Of a DNA stretch of 64,000 nucleotides, positions 23,623 to 33,580 are shown piece by piece (position 1 is the first letter of the stretch; every line of letters starts with the position of its first letter). The position numbers were made by a program, and so were the translations under genes. Origin of the DNA: Marinilabilia salmonicolor (GTDB taxonomy: Bacteria; Bacteroidota; Bacteroidia; Bacteroidales; Marinilabiliaceae); contig NZ_PVTS01000005.1 of NCBI RefSeq assembly GCF_003003035.1, positions 1-64,000 of the forward strand, in the 5' to 3' direction. A model generated the notes under the pieces. It made no database searches and was not told where the DNA came from. It saw only the letters and a list, made by a program, of their open reading frames with translations.

Positions 23623-24882
23623 TTACGATCCAAAATCATCAAATGCAATCATTTCGTCGGGTACACCGAGGTCGTACAGCATCTTTTGAACCGCTGCGTT
23701 CATCATCGGTGGTCCGCAGAGGTAGTACTCAATCTCTTCGGGTTCATCATGTTTACTCAGGTATTCTTCAAAAATTACCGAGTGAATGAAGCCGGTTGAA
23801 CCTTCCCAGTTGTCTTCGGGCAGTGGCTCAGAGAGCGCAATGGTGAAGTCGAAATTGTCGAAATTGTTTTCAATTTCACGGAAATCTTCCTCATAAAAGA
23901 TCTCGCGCTTGGAACGTGCACCATACCAGAACGTGGCTTTGCGGTCGGTTTTTTCGGTATGGAAAAGGTGGAAGATGTGTGAGCGCATGGGCGCCATTCC
24001 GGCACCACCGCCAATAAACATCATCTCACGCTTGGTATCTTTAATAAAGAATTCTCCGTAAGGACCTGAAATGGTTACTTTGTCACCTTTTTTGCGGGAG
24101 AAGATGAATGAAGAACAAACTCCGGGGTTGATCTTCTGGAATCCTCCGTTTACTCTGTCGAAAGGAGGTGTGGCGATACGGATGTTCAACATGATGATGT
24201 TGTTCTCAGCCGGGTGGTTGGCCATTGAATAAGCACGGAATGTTGGTTCCGGGTTTTTCATTTTCAGATCAAACATGTTGAATTTTTCCCAGTCACCACG
24301 GAATTCTTCTTCCACTTCGATGTCTTTGAAATCCACCTCAATCTTGGGAACATCAATCTGAATATAACCACCTGATCTGAAGTCGAGGGTTTCGCCTTCT
24401 GGCAGTTGTACCACAAATTCCTTGATGAAAGTCGCCACGTTTTTGTTGGAAACCACGGTACATTCCCATTTCTTAATACCCAGAATCTCCTGAGGGATTT
24501 CCATTTTGATATTGTCTTTCACCTTTACCTGACAGGCCAGACGCCAGTCTGAAGCCTGTTCCTTGCGGGTGAAATACCCTGTTTCTGTGGGCAGAATTGA
24601 ACCTGCACCATCATGAACCTGGCAACGACACATGGCGCAGGTACCACCTCCACCACAAGCAGAAGGTAAAAATATTTTGTTGCTGCCCAATGCCGAAAGA
24701 AGAGTCTGGCCACTTTCAACTTCCAGTTCTTTTTCACCTTCATTGATGTTGATGGTTACTTTCCCTGACGGTGTCAGTTTTTTCTTGGCATAAAGCAGTA
24801 TCGATACCAGCAGGATGATCACTGTCAGAAAGACAACGGCGCTGGTGATGATTACCGGGATTGAAATTGCTAATATGTTCAT
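23623..24882 (-). CDS. nqrF: Na+-NQR subunit F (NADH-oxidising)
   Basis: 419 residues; the electron entry subunit of the Na+-pumping NADH:quinone reductase. Layout: membrane anchor (about 8-31), a [2Fe-2S] ferredoxin domain with Cys 76, 82, 85 and 117 (SACGGGGTCAMCRCQ ... ACQVK), an FAD domain with FRAYSMANHP near 240, and an NADH domain with GGGAGMAPMRSH and YYLCGPPMMNAAV. The C-terminus ends in DDFGS, as usual. Last gene of the nqrABCDEF run, 15 bp after nqrE, with a terminator just behind it. Confidence 0.97.
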   Translation of the reverse strand: MNILAISIPVIITSAVVFLTVIILLVSILLYAKKKLTPSGKVTININEGEKELEVESGQTLLSALGSNKIFLPSACGGGGTCAMCRCQVHDGAGSILPTETGYFTRKEQASDWRLACQVKVKDNIKMEIPQEILGIKKWECTVVSNKNVATFIKEFVVQLPEGETLDFRSGGYIQIDVPKIEVDFKDIEVEEEFRGDWEKFNMFDLKMKNPEPTFRAYSMANHPAENNIIMLNIRIATPPFDRVNGGFQKINPGVCSSFIFSRKKGDKVTISGPYGEFFIKDTKREMMFIGGGAGMAPMRSHIFHLFHTEKTDRKATFWYGARSKREIFYEEDFREIENNFDNFDFTIALSEPLPEDNWEGSTGFIHSVIFEEYLSKHDEPEEIEYYLCGPPMMNAAVQKMLYDLGVPDEMIAFDDFGS

Positions 24883-24897
24883 TTTCGAGTGCTCTTT

Positions 24898-25515
24898 TTA
24901 AAGTTGAATACCCATGAAACTCATAAATGCGATACCCATCAGTCCGGTGATGATAAAGGTGATACCTAAACCACGCAGCGGAGCGGGAACATCAGAGTAC
25001 TTAATCTTCTCTCGAATGGCAGCGATACCTACAATAGCCAGTAGCCAGCCGATACCCGAACCAAATCCGAATACAGCAGCTTCGCCGATGTTGGCATAGT
25101 CGCGTTCCTGCATAAACAGGGATCCTCCTAGGATGGCACAGTTCACTGCAATCAAGGGCAGGAAGATACCCAGGGAGGTATAGAGGGCAGGTGCAAATTT
25201 CTCTACTACCATTTCAACCAATTGCACCATGGAGGCAATGACGGCAATAAACATGATGAAGCTAAGGAAACTAAGGTTGATGTCTTCAAATCCTTCTCCC
25301 AGCCAGCTTAATGCGCCTTCTTTCAAAACGTAATTTTCCAGCAGGTAGTTGGCTGGTACGGTGATCGCCAGCACAAATACAACTGCTACCCCCAGTCCAA
25401 AAGAGGTTTTCACGGTTTTGGACACTGCGAGGTAAGAACACATACCCAGGAAGTAGGCAAAAATCATGTTCTCTATGAAAATGGACTTAACAAATATGTT
25501 TAGCAGATTTTCCAT
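24898..25515 (-). CDS. nqrE: Na+-NQR subunit E
   Basis: 205 residues, six predicted membrane helices in the inverted-topology RnfA/NqrE fold. Carries the two cysteines that with two in NqrD bind the membrane iron centre: [11 protein letters not shown] near residue 26 and [12 protein letters not shown] near 120. Both are intact. Gaps to nqrD and nqrF are 82 and 15 bp. Confidence 0.97.
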   Translation of the reverse strand: MENLLNIFVKSIFIENMIFAYFLGMCSYLAVSKTVKTSFGLGVAVVFVLAITVPANYLLENYVLKEGALSWLGEGFEDINLSFLSFIMFIAVIASMVQLVEMVVEKFAPALYTSLGIFLPLIAVNCAILGGSLFMQERDYANIGEAAVFGFGSGIGWLLAIVGIAAIREKIKYSDVPAPLRGLGITFIITGLMGIAFMSFMGIQL

Positions 25516-25597
25516 TTCTCTGTGATTATTTGTTGTTTCTTGTTTTCAGATTCCCGGAAAGAAATCCGATTCGATTCTTGTTTCTTCTGCTTGGTGT

Positions 25598-26260
25598 TTA
25601 GCTTATATCCACCAAATCTTTGTTCTTCGAACGTTGAACCCAGATGATGATACCAACGGTAATCAATGCCATGGGAGGCAGAATCATCAGTCCGTTATCC
25701 ACATAACCCCATTCGTAAACAATGTCAGGAACAATCTGAACCTCTCCGATTCCCGGGAAGGTCAGGTTGCCTGTTCCGAATAGCTCACGAACAAAACCAA
25801 CAATTACCAGAATGAGTCCATATCCGGCAGCATTCCCGAACCCGTCGAGCACGGCCGGCCAGGGTTTGTTGCCCAAAGCAAATGCTTCCAGACGTCCCAT
25901 AATGATACAGTTGGTAATGATCAGACCCACAAATACCGAGAGCTGTTTGCTTACTTCGTAGGCGAAAGCTTTCAGAATCTGGTCAACCAGAATTACCAGA
26001 GATGCCACTATCGTCAGCTGAACAATGATTCTGATACGCGACGGAATGGTATTTCGTAACAACGATACAATCAGGTTTGAAAAAACAAGTACAAATACCA
26101 CCGAGAGTGACATCACGATGGAAGGTTCAAGTTTTGCGGTAACCGCCAGCGCTGAACAGATACCCAGTACCTGTACGGTAATCGGGTTTTGTGCCCCCAG
26201 CGGTGTGGTTAATAACTTCAGGTTCTTCGATGAGAACAAAGGTTCTTTCTCACTACTCAT
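25598..26260 (-). CDS. nqrD: Na+-NQR subunit D
   Basis: 220 residues, six predicted helices. The paired iron-ligand cysteines are visible in LGICSALAVTAK (about 31) and ITNCIIMGRLEA (about 120). Twelve bp after nqrC. The C-terminal tail is basic (QRSKNKDLVDIS). Confidence 0.97.
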   Translation of the reverse strand: MSSEKEPLFSSKNLKLLTTPLGAQNPITVQVLGICSALAVTAKLEPSIVMSLSVVFVLVFSNLIVSLLRNTIPSRIRIIVQLTIVASLVILVDQILKAFAYEVSKQLSVFVGLIITNCIIMGRLEAFALGNKPWPAVLDGFGNAAGYGLILVIVGFVRELFGTGNLTFPGIGEVQIVPDIVYEWGYVDNGLMILPPMALITVGIIIWVQRSKNKDLVDIS

Positions 26261-26272
26261 AGTTCCCTCTTT

Positions 26273-26974
26273 TTATTTTTTTAAAAATGCTTCGTAGCCG
26301 TTAAAGTAATCTTCCAGCATGTCGTCGAGACCCTTACTGGTAATGGTACCACCCGAAATGGCATCCACTCCGTGCGGAGCATCGTCGGGCACACCGCCTT
26401 TTACAACGTTCACTGATACCAACTCGCCATTGTCGAAGATGGTTTTACCCTTGAATTGTTGCTGAAAGGCATCGGTGGAAATTTCTGCTCCCAACCCGGG
26501 TGTTTCTCCTTTGTGGTCGAAAGTAGCTCCGAAAATGGTGTTTTTATCTTCGTTGAGGGCAACATATCCCCAGATAGGGCCCCAAAGGCCTTTTCCGCGA
26601 ACGGGAAGGATGTATTTTACCTCTCCGTTGTCCAGATGACACTCAAAAACAGGATATTGTCTGTCCGAAAGAGGTTTCCTTACCTCTTTGCTCAGGTCGA
26701 TGTTGAAGGCAGCCTGGGGTTTAACATCCTGACGTTCACCTTCAAAATTTACGATATAGACATTCTCTCCGATGTATTGCTCATACTTTTCGGCAACATT
26801 GGCAGTTGTACTTTCGATGCTAACCGATTTGAGTATGTCTATCATTTTTGCCTCTTCTTCATTCTTCTTTTGGATGGGGTTGAGGGCCTCGGCAACAAAC
26901 GCAAGTACCGTAGCCACTACAATTACCATTACCGAAGCATAAAGAAAAGTATATTTATTTCCTTGTCTGTCCAT
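26273..26974 (-). CDS. nqrC: Na+-NQR subunit C (covalent FMN)
   Basis: 233 residues: one N-terminal membrane anchor (about 9-28), then a periplasmic domain. The FMN attachment site is ISGGTITSKG with Thr near 210; the family motif is SGAT/SGGT followed by a second Thr. It is a direct substrate of ApbE. The KGETPGLGAEIS motif typical of the family lies near 155. It starts 11 bp after nqrB. Confidence 0.96.
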   Translation of the reverse strand: MDRQGNKYTFLYASVMVIVVATVLAFVAEALNPIQKKNEEEAKMIDILKSVSIESTTANVAEKYEQYIGENVYIVNFEGERQDVKPQAAFNIDLSKEVRKPLSDRQYPVFECHLDNGEVKYILPVRGKGLWGPIWGYVALNEDKNTIFGATFDHKGETPGLGAEISTDAFQQQFKGKTIFDNGELVSVNVVKGGVPDDAPHGVDAISGGTITSKGLDDMLEDYFNGYEAFLKK

Positions 26975-26985
26975 TTTATCAATTG

Positions 26986-28146
26986 TTATGCGTTTACACT
27001 TGCTCTTTTCAGACGTCGTTTAATATTGCCTTCCACCACGAAATGGTCGATCAGCGGTGCAAATGTATTCATCAGCAGGATGGCCAGCATTACACCTTCT
27101 GGGTAAGCCGGGTTGAAAACCCTGATCATGATACTCAGCACTCCAATGAGGAAGCCGTAAATGTATTTTCCTCTGGTGGTGCGGGTGGCCGATACGGGAT
27201 CGGTAGCCATAAATACAGCACCAAAAGCAAATCCACCTAACACCAGATGGTGAAGGGCCGGAATTTGCATCAGCGGGGTGGACCCGATTGCATTAAATCC
27301 GAGTGCCATTAAGAATCCTCCGGCAAAAACCGAAAGCATGATTCGCCAGCTTCCGACACCTGTATAGATCAGGATTACTGCTCCCAGTAAAATGGCCAGA
27401 GTGGAGGTTTCTCCGATAGAACCCGGGATGAAGCCCAGGAAGCTGTCCATCAGAGAGAACTTATCAATATTTCCTGAAGTAACAGCGGCTCCCAGTGCCG
27501 TAGCACCTGAGTATCCGTCAACAATTCCTTCGCCACCGGATAGTCCGCTGATCCAGATGGTGTCGCCCGACATATGTGCAGGGTAGGCAAAAAAGAGAAA
27601 TGCTCTTGCCAAAAGTGCGGGGTTCCAGATGTTCATACCTGTTCCTCCAAAAACTTCCTTGCCAATAATTACTGCAAAAGCAGTGGCTACAGCAACCATC
27701 CACAAAGGGATGTCAACAGGAAGCACCAGTGGAATCAGCATCCCGGAAACCAGAAAGCCTTCATTTACTTCGTGACCACGCAATTGAGCAAAAATAAACT
27801 CAATGATAAGGCCCGTTCCGTAAGAGACTACAATGATCGGGAATACCTTTAAAAAACCGTGCAGCACCATGGGCCAGAAATCGGCCTCCTGGCCGGTGGC
27901 CAGAAAGTGCTGATAGCCTGCGTTCCAGATACCAAAAAGGAGTGCCGGAACCAGGGCCAGAACTACTGTGGCCATGGTACGTTTCATATCCATGGCGTCG
28001 CGTACATGCACCCCGTTCTTGTTGGTTGTATTGGGAACAAACAACAGGGTTTCGAATGCATCGAATGTGGAGTGCAACTTCTCAAACTTCCCGCCTTTTT
28101 CAAAGTGGGGTTTGATTTTATCTATATAATTCCGTAATGCCTTCAT
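26986..28146 (-). CDS. nqrB: Na+-NQR subunit B (covalent FMN, quinone site)
   Basis: 386 residues with about ten helices. The covalent FMN threonine is Thr216 in VDGYSGATALG. The conserved EVNEGFLVSGMLIPL and GGTGMNIWNPALLARAF segments are present. NqrB holds riboflavin and forms much of the Na+ path and ubiquinone/menaquinone site. It lies 41 bp after nqrA. Confidence 0.97.
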   Translation of the reverse strand: MKALRNYIDKIKPHFEKGGKFEKLHSTFDAFETLLFVPNTTNKNGVHVRDAMDMKRTMATVVLALVPALLFGIWNAGYQHFLATGQEADFWPMVLHGFLKVFPIIVVSYGTGLIIEFIFAQLRGHEVNEGFLVSGMLIPLVLPVDIPLWMVAVATAFAVIIGKEVFGGTGMNIWNPALLARAFLFFAYPAHMSGDTIWISGLSGGEGIVDGYSGATALGAAVTSGNIDKFSLMDSFLGFIPGSIGETSTLAILLGAVILIYTGVGSWRIMLSVFAGGFLMALGFNAIGSTPLMQIPALHHLVLGGFAFGAVFMATDPVSATRTTRGKYIYGFLIGVLSIMIRVFNPAYPEGVMLAILLMNTFAPLIDHFVVEGNIKRRLKRASVNA

Positions 28147-28187
28147 TCGAAAGTATTTGTTTTTTTTGTTATGAAACCGGAAGGATC

Positions 28188-29537
28188 TTACCCCAGCTCC
28201 TTAATCATTAAATCTATTCCGTCGCGAAGAATTTTCTGCAAATTCAGTTTCGAGGTACATACAAATTCGCACAAAGCAATGTCTTCTTCAGCCAGTTCAT
28301 AAATTCCCAGTTGTTCCATCTTGTCGATGTCTTCAACCAAAATGGCTTTAAAAAGCTGCTCTGCCATGATGTCCATGGGCAATACTTTTTCGTATTCGCC
28401 TGAAACCACTATCGCTCTTTTTCCTCCATGCATATTGGCATTTAAGCGATACTCTTTTTTCGGATTCAACCAGCTGAAAAAAGAACGGGATACACTGTAT
28501 TTCCCAAATCCGGGGGCGGCCCATCCCATGAATTCAAATTCATCTCCTTCGGGGATGGCAGTCAACTGATTGTGATAAAATCCAAGATATCCGTCGTCGC
28601 TGACCTGTGAGCCGGTTAGCACATTCCCGCTGATGAGCCGGATGTTTTCGGAAGTATTTAAGTTGTCTTTGATGAATGGAGTTATCTGCGCACCCAGAAT
28701 GGTATGGAAATAGGCGGGCTTCTTTACCTCCGAGCCGGCCACCACAATGGTTCTTTCGAAATCCGGTTTTCCGTTGGTGAACAATTTTCCAATTGCTGCA
28801 ACTTCCTGTGGCTGGATGGTCCATATCACATCGCCTTTATTAATGGGCATGATGTGACCGATCTGAATACCAACATTGCCAGCCGGATGCGGCCCTCTGA
28901 AACGGTGTGTCTCAACGCCGCTGATATTGGTGTAAAGTTTGGAAGCTGCATCATCGTTGATACCGATGTGTATCTGATCGGCCAGCTTTTTAAGAACATC
29001 GATTCCGGCCTGGAACTCTTTCTCTTTGCCCGTCATTACAAAATCGTAGTCGGGTGCAAGAGGAGCACTGTCGAATCCGGAAATGAAGATGGCTTTTGGT
29101 GTATCTCCTGTGCGTGCAATGATGTTGTATGGACGCTGACGCAGGTAAGGCCATGCGCCTGCTTCCAGCATTTTTTTCACCACAGCATCACGGTCCTGAG
29201 ATGCAACATCACCGGTGCCAAAGTCGAGGCTCTCATTCTGTCCGTCCGACTGCACCACCACTTCCAGTATTTTACGGCGCTCGCCGCGAATCACGGCTTT
29301 TAGTTCACCGCTCACCGGAGATACAAACTTTACATCGGGCTGATACTTGTCGTAGAAAAGTACCGAGCCTGCCTTAACTTTCTCGCCTTCCTTGATTACC
29401 ATCTTTGGCACCACACCGTGAAAATCGGTGGGCTTAATGGCAAACAAATCGGGTAGTTGAGCCTGGCCAAAGACATTATCTGCTTTGCCTTTGAGCCGAA
29501 TGTCCAACCCTTTTTTTATTTTGATTACCTCAGACAT
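28188..29537 (-). CDS. nqrA: Na+-NQR subunit A
   Basis: Start set at ATG 29537 (MSEVIKIKKGLDIRL, the conserved beginning; 449 residues). The frame remains open to 29633, but that would overlap the divergent gene and run past the promoter. Soluble subunit on the cytoplasmic side with barrel-sandwich and Rnf-type folds, docking to NqrB. Visible motifs include HGVVPKMVIKEGEKVKAGSV, FVSPVSGEL, GPHPAGNVGIQIGHI and GEYEKVLPMDI. First gene of the operon, with a TAnnTTTG box 30 bp upstream. Confidence 0.96.
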   Translation of the reverse strand: MSEVIKIKKGLDIRLKGKADNVFGQAQLPDLFAIKPTDFHGVVPKMVIKEGEKVKAGSVLFYDKYQPDVKFVSPVSGELKAVIRGERRKILEVVVQSDGQNESLDFGTGDVASQDRDAVVKKMLEAGAWPYLRQRPYNIIARTGDTPKAIFISGFDSAPLAPDYDFVMTGKEKEFQAGIDVLKKLADQIHIGINDDAASKLYTNISGVETHRFRGPHPAGNVGIQIGHIMPINKGDVIWTIQPQEVAAIGKLFTNGKPDFERTIVVAGSEVKKPAYFHTILGAQITPFIKDNLNTSENIRLISGNVLTGSQVSDDGYLGFYHNQLTAIPEGDEFEFMGWAAPGFGKYSVSRSFFSWLNPKKEYRLNANMHGGKRAIVVSGEYEKVLPMDIMAEQLFKAILVEDIDKMEQLGIYELAEEDIALCEFVCTSKLNLQKILRDGIDLMIKELG

Positions 29538-29566
29538 GTTTGAAAAACGGTTTTTGAATTTGTCTG

Positions 29567-29574
29567 CAAAAATA
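29567..29574 (-). promoter_or_regulatory. -7 box of the nqr operon
   Basis: TATTTTTG on the minus strand, a perfect TAnnTTTG match, 30 bp before ATG 29537 and inside the 88-bp divergent gap with the plug gene. Confidence 0.6.
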
Positions 29575-29625
29575 GTTAAATTTATTACTTTAGAGTATTT
29601 TTTAGGGCATTGAAACCACTTCGAA

Positions 29626-30969
29626 ATGAGCAATTATATATTTTTTACATTGGGCAAACAAGTTCCACGGTCTTTTGGTTCTTGTGATTTGCGTAAAAAT
29701 TTCTTTAATTTCTTCTCCGTTTTTGTTTTTTTTCTACCGTTCTCCTTGTTTTCGCAGGTCTCCCGAGAATTTAACAATCCCGAACAAATTTCTGACAATA
29801 TAAAAACAGTTCTCTTTCACCGTAATGGTTGGCCCATGTCATATCCGGTAATAGGACTCGGAACAGGACAGAAGTTATTTCTTTCTTTTGATGAATTGGG
29901 AACCGATATAAAAAGTTATTATTATTCTGTTGAAATGTGTGATAAAGAGTGGGAGCCATCAGAATTGATGCGTACCGAGTATGCCGATGGTGATCAGATG
30001 ATACCTGTGGAGAATTTCAGACGCTCTTTTAATACCACTTTCGACTATGTGCATTATGAATTGGTTTTTCCCAATGAAAATATTGATCTCCTTTTGTCAG
30101 GGAATTATGTGTTGAAAGTTTTTGAGGGCTTTAAAAGAGAGAATCCGGTGCTGGTAAAACGTTTTATGGTAAATGAGCAACGGGTATCGGTGGAAGCTGA
30201 TGTCAAATACACGATGCAATCCTCCGGACGAAGTAATTTTCAGGAAATTGATTTCGAAGTGCATTATCCGGGACTTAGTATTATGGATCCGGGTACGGAG
30301 GTATCGGTTACCCTGATGCAAAACGGACGTACTGATAATGCCATTACAGGCCTTCCGCCGTTGTTTTTCGGAAACGACCGCATGGATTTTAATTACAACC
30401 GGGAGGTGATTATGGAAGGAGGCAATGAATTTCGCTGGGTGGATTTGCGTAGCTTCCGTTTTCAGTCAGACCATATCTCGGATATAACTTTTTACGATCC
30501 TTTTTATCATGCCGATGTTTTTACAGATCAGCATCAGGGTGACAAGCCTTATTATTATCATAAAGATTTTAACGGAAGGTATTATATTGAGGTGCAGGAG
30601 GAACAGGACCCTGAAGTTTCTGCCGATTATGCTTTTGTCCATTTTTCTCTCGACTGGATGCCCCCTGTTGGAGGAAGAGAGGTTTATCTGACCGGAGGAT
30701 TGACCAACTGGCTGCTGATCGACGGGAATAAGATGGAGTATGATTTTGATCAGAATCTTTACACATTAACGTTGCTTCTTAAACAGGGATACTACAATTA
30801 TCAGTACCTGGTGGTTGATGATAATGATGCCCGGGGTTCGGTTTTGCCCGTCGAGGGTAGTTTCGGGCGTACCGAAAATGATTATCTGATTCTGGTTTAT
30901 TACCGTCCTGCCGGAGCTCGTTATGACCGGCTCATAGGTGCCGAGGTTGTTAATTCGGTTAATCCCTGA
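29626..30969 (+). CDS. Type IX secretion system plug protein (DUF5103)
   Basis: 447 residues. In T9SS, Plug is a periplasmic protein that closes the SprA translocon pore in the absence of substrate. The core is beta-rich, with family stretches such as FNNPEQISDNIKTVLFHRNG, YSVEMCDKEWEPSELMRTEY, YYYHKDFNGRYYIEVQ and LDWMPPVGGREVYLTGGLTNW, and the C-terminal part resembles an early-set Ig fold. The signal-type hydrophobic stretch (about 27-44, ending LFSQ) is preceded by an unusually long n-region, so a TTG at about 29689 (LRKNFFNFF...) is a possible alternative start. Divergent from nqrA. Confidence 0.85.
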   Translation: MSNYIFFTLGKQVPRSFGSCDLRKNFFNFFSVFVFFLPFSLFSQVSREFNNPEQISDNIKTVLFHRNGWPMSYPVIGLGTGQKLFLSFDELGTDIKSYYYSVEMCDKEWEPSELMRTEYADGDQMIPVENFRRSFNTTFDYVHYELVFPNENIDLLLSGNYVLKVFEGFKRENPVLVKRFMVNEQRVSVEADVKYTMQSSGRSNFQEIDFEVHYPGLSIMDPGTEVSVTLMQNGRTDNAITGLPPLFFGNDRMDFNYNREVIMEGGNEFRWVDLRSFRFQSDHISDITFYDPFYHADVFTDQHQGDKPYYYHKDFNGRYYIEVQEEQDPEVSADYAFVHFSLDWMPPVGGREVYLTGGLTNWLLIDGNKMEYDFDQNLYTLTLLLKQGYYNYQYLVVDDNDARGSVLPVEGSFGRTENDYLILVYYRPAGARYDRLIGAEVVNSVNP

Positions 30970-30993
30970 TTTGATTATAAGATCAGTTTAAGA

Positions 30994-31130
30994 ATCAATA
31001 GTCCGTTAAACTTTTTCAAAGCTCTGGAAATTAAGTTGTTAATTTTAAATGAGTGTTTTTTGATAAAATACAGAAGGTCAATATCTTACGATTTTATTTA
31101 ATCTCTAACTTCTAAAATCTAACGATCTAT
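30994..31130. repeat. Interspersed repeat (family C) with 7-bp array at the wzc stop
   Basis: Contains AGTCCGTTAAACTTTTTCAA ... CTGGAAATTAAGTTGTTAATTTTA ... then CTAA every 7 bp (31105, 31112, 31119) and ACGATCTATTG. Similar blocks occur at 49090-49282 and, inverted, at 52280-52340. The final CTA (31127-31129) is the stop codon of the Wzc gene. Confidence 0.7.
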
Positions 31131-33580
31131 TGTGAATCATAATATCCACTGTTTTTAAACCTTCCGTACCCATATCCATAACCATATCGGTTTGCGGGGC
31201 TGTAACTGTTCAGGATTTTCACATCATTGATTAACAGCCCGGTCTTGCGAATTCTTCCTGATTCTACCATATGATTAATGAAGGTTAATGCTTGTTTTTT
31301 GGATATTCCCTGCCTCAGAATGAACAGATTCAGATCTGTTTCTTCCGTAACCAGAAGTGTGTCTGCAACAAGAGCCAGTGGTGGCGTGTCGAGAATTACC
31401 ATGTCGAATTTGTTGCGCATCTCATTTAGGAAACGCCCCATCTCTTCACTCTGAAGAAGTTCTGCCGGGTTGGGAGGGATGGGGCCCGAAGGGACCACAA
31501 ACAGCCCGGGAAGGCGAGATTCCACCAGTACATTGTCGGCAGTCTCCGTTCCGATTAGTACGTTACTCAGCCCTTTTGAATTGTCTATGCTGAATTCGGT
31601 GTGCGTTTGTGGTTTCCGCAGATCCATTCCTACAACGAGGACTTTCTTTCCTGTCAGTGCAAAAATGGCACCCAGATTGGCGGAGCAGAAAGATTTTCCT
31701 TCGCCGGAAATGGAGGATGTAAGTGCCAGAACCGGATTTTGTGCATTTTTGCCCAGCATAAAATCAATGTTGGTTCGCAATGCCCGAAAAGATTCAGTCA
31801 ACGGAGATCTGGGAAATTCAAGAACCGGTAGTTTTTTTCCCGAGCGGTAGTGCTCAATGTGAGCCAGTACAGGGATTGTGGTGTGATCTTCCACCATAAA
31901 ACGAGCGTTGATCCTATTGTTCAGGCTGTCTTTGAGAATGATACCTATGGCCGGCAGCAGTAGTCCCAGCAATCCGGCAATGATCATATTTGCCAGAGGT
32001 TTTGGGGTGGTTTGAAAAGTGGTGTTTCTCAATGCCGGATCCACTATTTTATGATCCGACACGTTGGAAGCCAGTGCAATTCCGGCTTCAGCTCTTTTTT
32101 GCAACAAAAAGGTGTAGATGTTGTCATTAAGGGTAAAATCCCGTTGAATATTGATGTATTCACGTTCTGTTCCCGGAAGTTTCTGTATCTGACGGTTCAC
32201 TTCCGCTATTTGGTTTTCAATAACCTCCATTTCAATGGCTGAAGTGTTGATAATGTTGCGGATGTTTTCTGTAAGCGCATCTTTAATATTTTCTATCTCT
32301 CCTGTGGCCTGTTTTACCTGCGGACTGTTTTCGCGTGCTGTCATCAGCAGGCGGTTGCGGGTTGCATAGGATTCGGCCAGGCGGCTGACCAGGTTGTTGA
32401 GTGAGGGATCTGCTATTCCCATGGTGTTCGGAACAATTACATCATCAAAATCAGTGCTGTTCATAATGTAATCATACAGATAATCATAGTATTTTGACCT
32501 GCGTTGAAGGTCGCTTTTTTGAGAAACCAGGTTTTCAAGTTTTTCCATGGCATAATTGCCTTCCGTACTGATGTTGATGACTTTGTTTCGAGACCGGAAT
32601 TTCTGGAAATCAGACTCTGCTTCCTGTAGTGAGTCTGAGATTCCGCTTATTTGTTCGTCAATAAACCGGATGGTGGCACTGGCAATCTGGTTCTTCTCCT
32701 CCAGGCCGTTTTCAATAAAAGCCCGGGCATGATGGTTGAGGTAATCGGTTATTTTTTCAGGATGTTTACCCTGAAGGCTTAGTTCCAGAATGGAGGCATC
32801 ATCGAAATAAAAATTGACCTGCAGGTTGTTGCTGAATTGGGAGGCTAATTGATCAGAGTCATAAAAAACCACACTGTAGTCAAAAGTGTAATGGTCAGAA
32901 TTTTTATCGAACAAACCGGAGGCATATTTATCCCGAAGATTGACTGTGAAAGAGAAGTAAGGGCTCCTGATGGGCTGACCAAACCGGAAGGTATCTGTCT
33001 GGGCCACTTGTTTTTCATTGATGGTGGCTTCAAACTCCAACAGGTAACTTCCGGGAGACAAAATGCGGATGAAAAAAGGGGTGTTGTACAACTTTTTTTC
33101 ATTCTCTCCTGATGTAACTTTTATGGGGGAGTTCAGGTATTGCTCACGTTGAAGCGATTGGATGCGCCAGTTTTTGGTTACACGGGGAATCTTGAAGTAA
33201 CCTGTGGCCAAATCCAAATCCTTTAGCGTTCTTTTTGCCAGTGAATAGGATTTTAAAATTCCGATTTCATTCCGAATGTTGGTTTGATTGTCAAAAGAAA
33301 GATCACGAATCAGGGCTTCAGCGCCCACCGGGTTGTTTTTTTCAGAACTTACGAGAATGGTTGTTCTTCCTTTGTAAACAGGATGAGTAAATTTATTTAT
33401 CAGGAAAGCAATGGAAAGTGCAATCAGCAGACCTGCAATAAAAACATACCACAAATTGGCAAACCGCTGAATCCATTTTGTGAGATCCTGCTGGCTCCCC
33501 TGAGTAAAGGTATCCTTGTGTTCTGGCGCTGAGAGTGGTTGGTGGTTTGGCATTTCAGGTGGTTTGTTATTGATTGTCAA
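31127..33580 (-). CDS. Wzc-type tyrosine autokinase/polysaccharide co-polymerase
   Basis: 817 residues; an inner-membrane protein controlling length and export of exopolysaccharide or capsule. Layout: Wzz domain with a membrane span about 48-66, a long periplasmic coiled-coil/GNVR region (about 250-500), a second span about 530-550, then a BY-kinase domain. The kinase shows Walker A SSISGEGKSF (about 620), Walker A' VLVVGMDLRKP (about 645) and Walker B MVILDTPP (about 727). The C-terminus is a tyrosine cluster (YGYGYGRFKNSGYYDSQ), the autophosphorylation tail. It overlaps the Wza-like gene by 14 bp, so translation is likely coupled. Confidence 0.92.
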   Translation of the reverse strand: MTINNKPPEMPNHQPLSAPEHKDTFTQGSQQDLTKWIQRFANLWYVFIAGLLIALSIAFLINKFTHPVYKGRTTILVSSEKNNPVGAEALIRDLSFDNQTNIRNEIGILKSYSLAKRTLKDLDLATGYFKIPRVTKNWRIQSLQREQYLNSPIKVTSGENEKKLYNTPFFIRILSPGSYLLEFEATINEKQVAQTDTFRFGQPIRSPYFSFTVNLRDKYASGLFDKNSDHYTFDYSVVFYDSDQLASQFSNNLQVNFYFDDASILELSLQGKHPEKITDYLNHHARAFIENGLEEKNQIASATIRFIDEQISGISDSLQEAESDFQKFRSRNKVINISTEGNYAMEKLENLVSQKSDLQRRSKYYDYLYDYIMNSTDFDDVIVPNTMGIADPSLNNLVSRLAESYATRNRLLMTARENSPQVKQATGEIENIKDALTENIRNIINTSAIEMEVIENQIAEVNRQIQKLPGTEREYINIQRDFTLNDNIYTFLLQKRAEAGIALASNVSDHKIVDPALRNTTFQTTPKPLANMIIAGLLGLLLPAIGIILKDSLNNRINARFMVEDHTTIPVLAHIEHYRSGKKLPVLEFPRSPLTESFRALRTNIDFMLGKNAQNPVLALTSSISGEGKSFCSANLGAIFALTGKKVLVVGMDLRKPQTHTEFSIDNSKGLSNVLIGTETADNVLVESRLPGLFVVPSGPIPPNPAELLQSEEMGRFLNEMRNKFDMVILDTPPLALVADTLLVTEETDLNLFILRQGISKKQALTFINHMVESGRIRKTGLLINDVKILNSYSPANRYGYGYGYGRFKNSGYYDSQ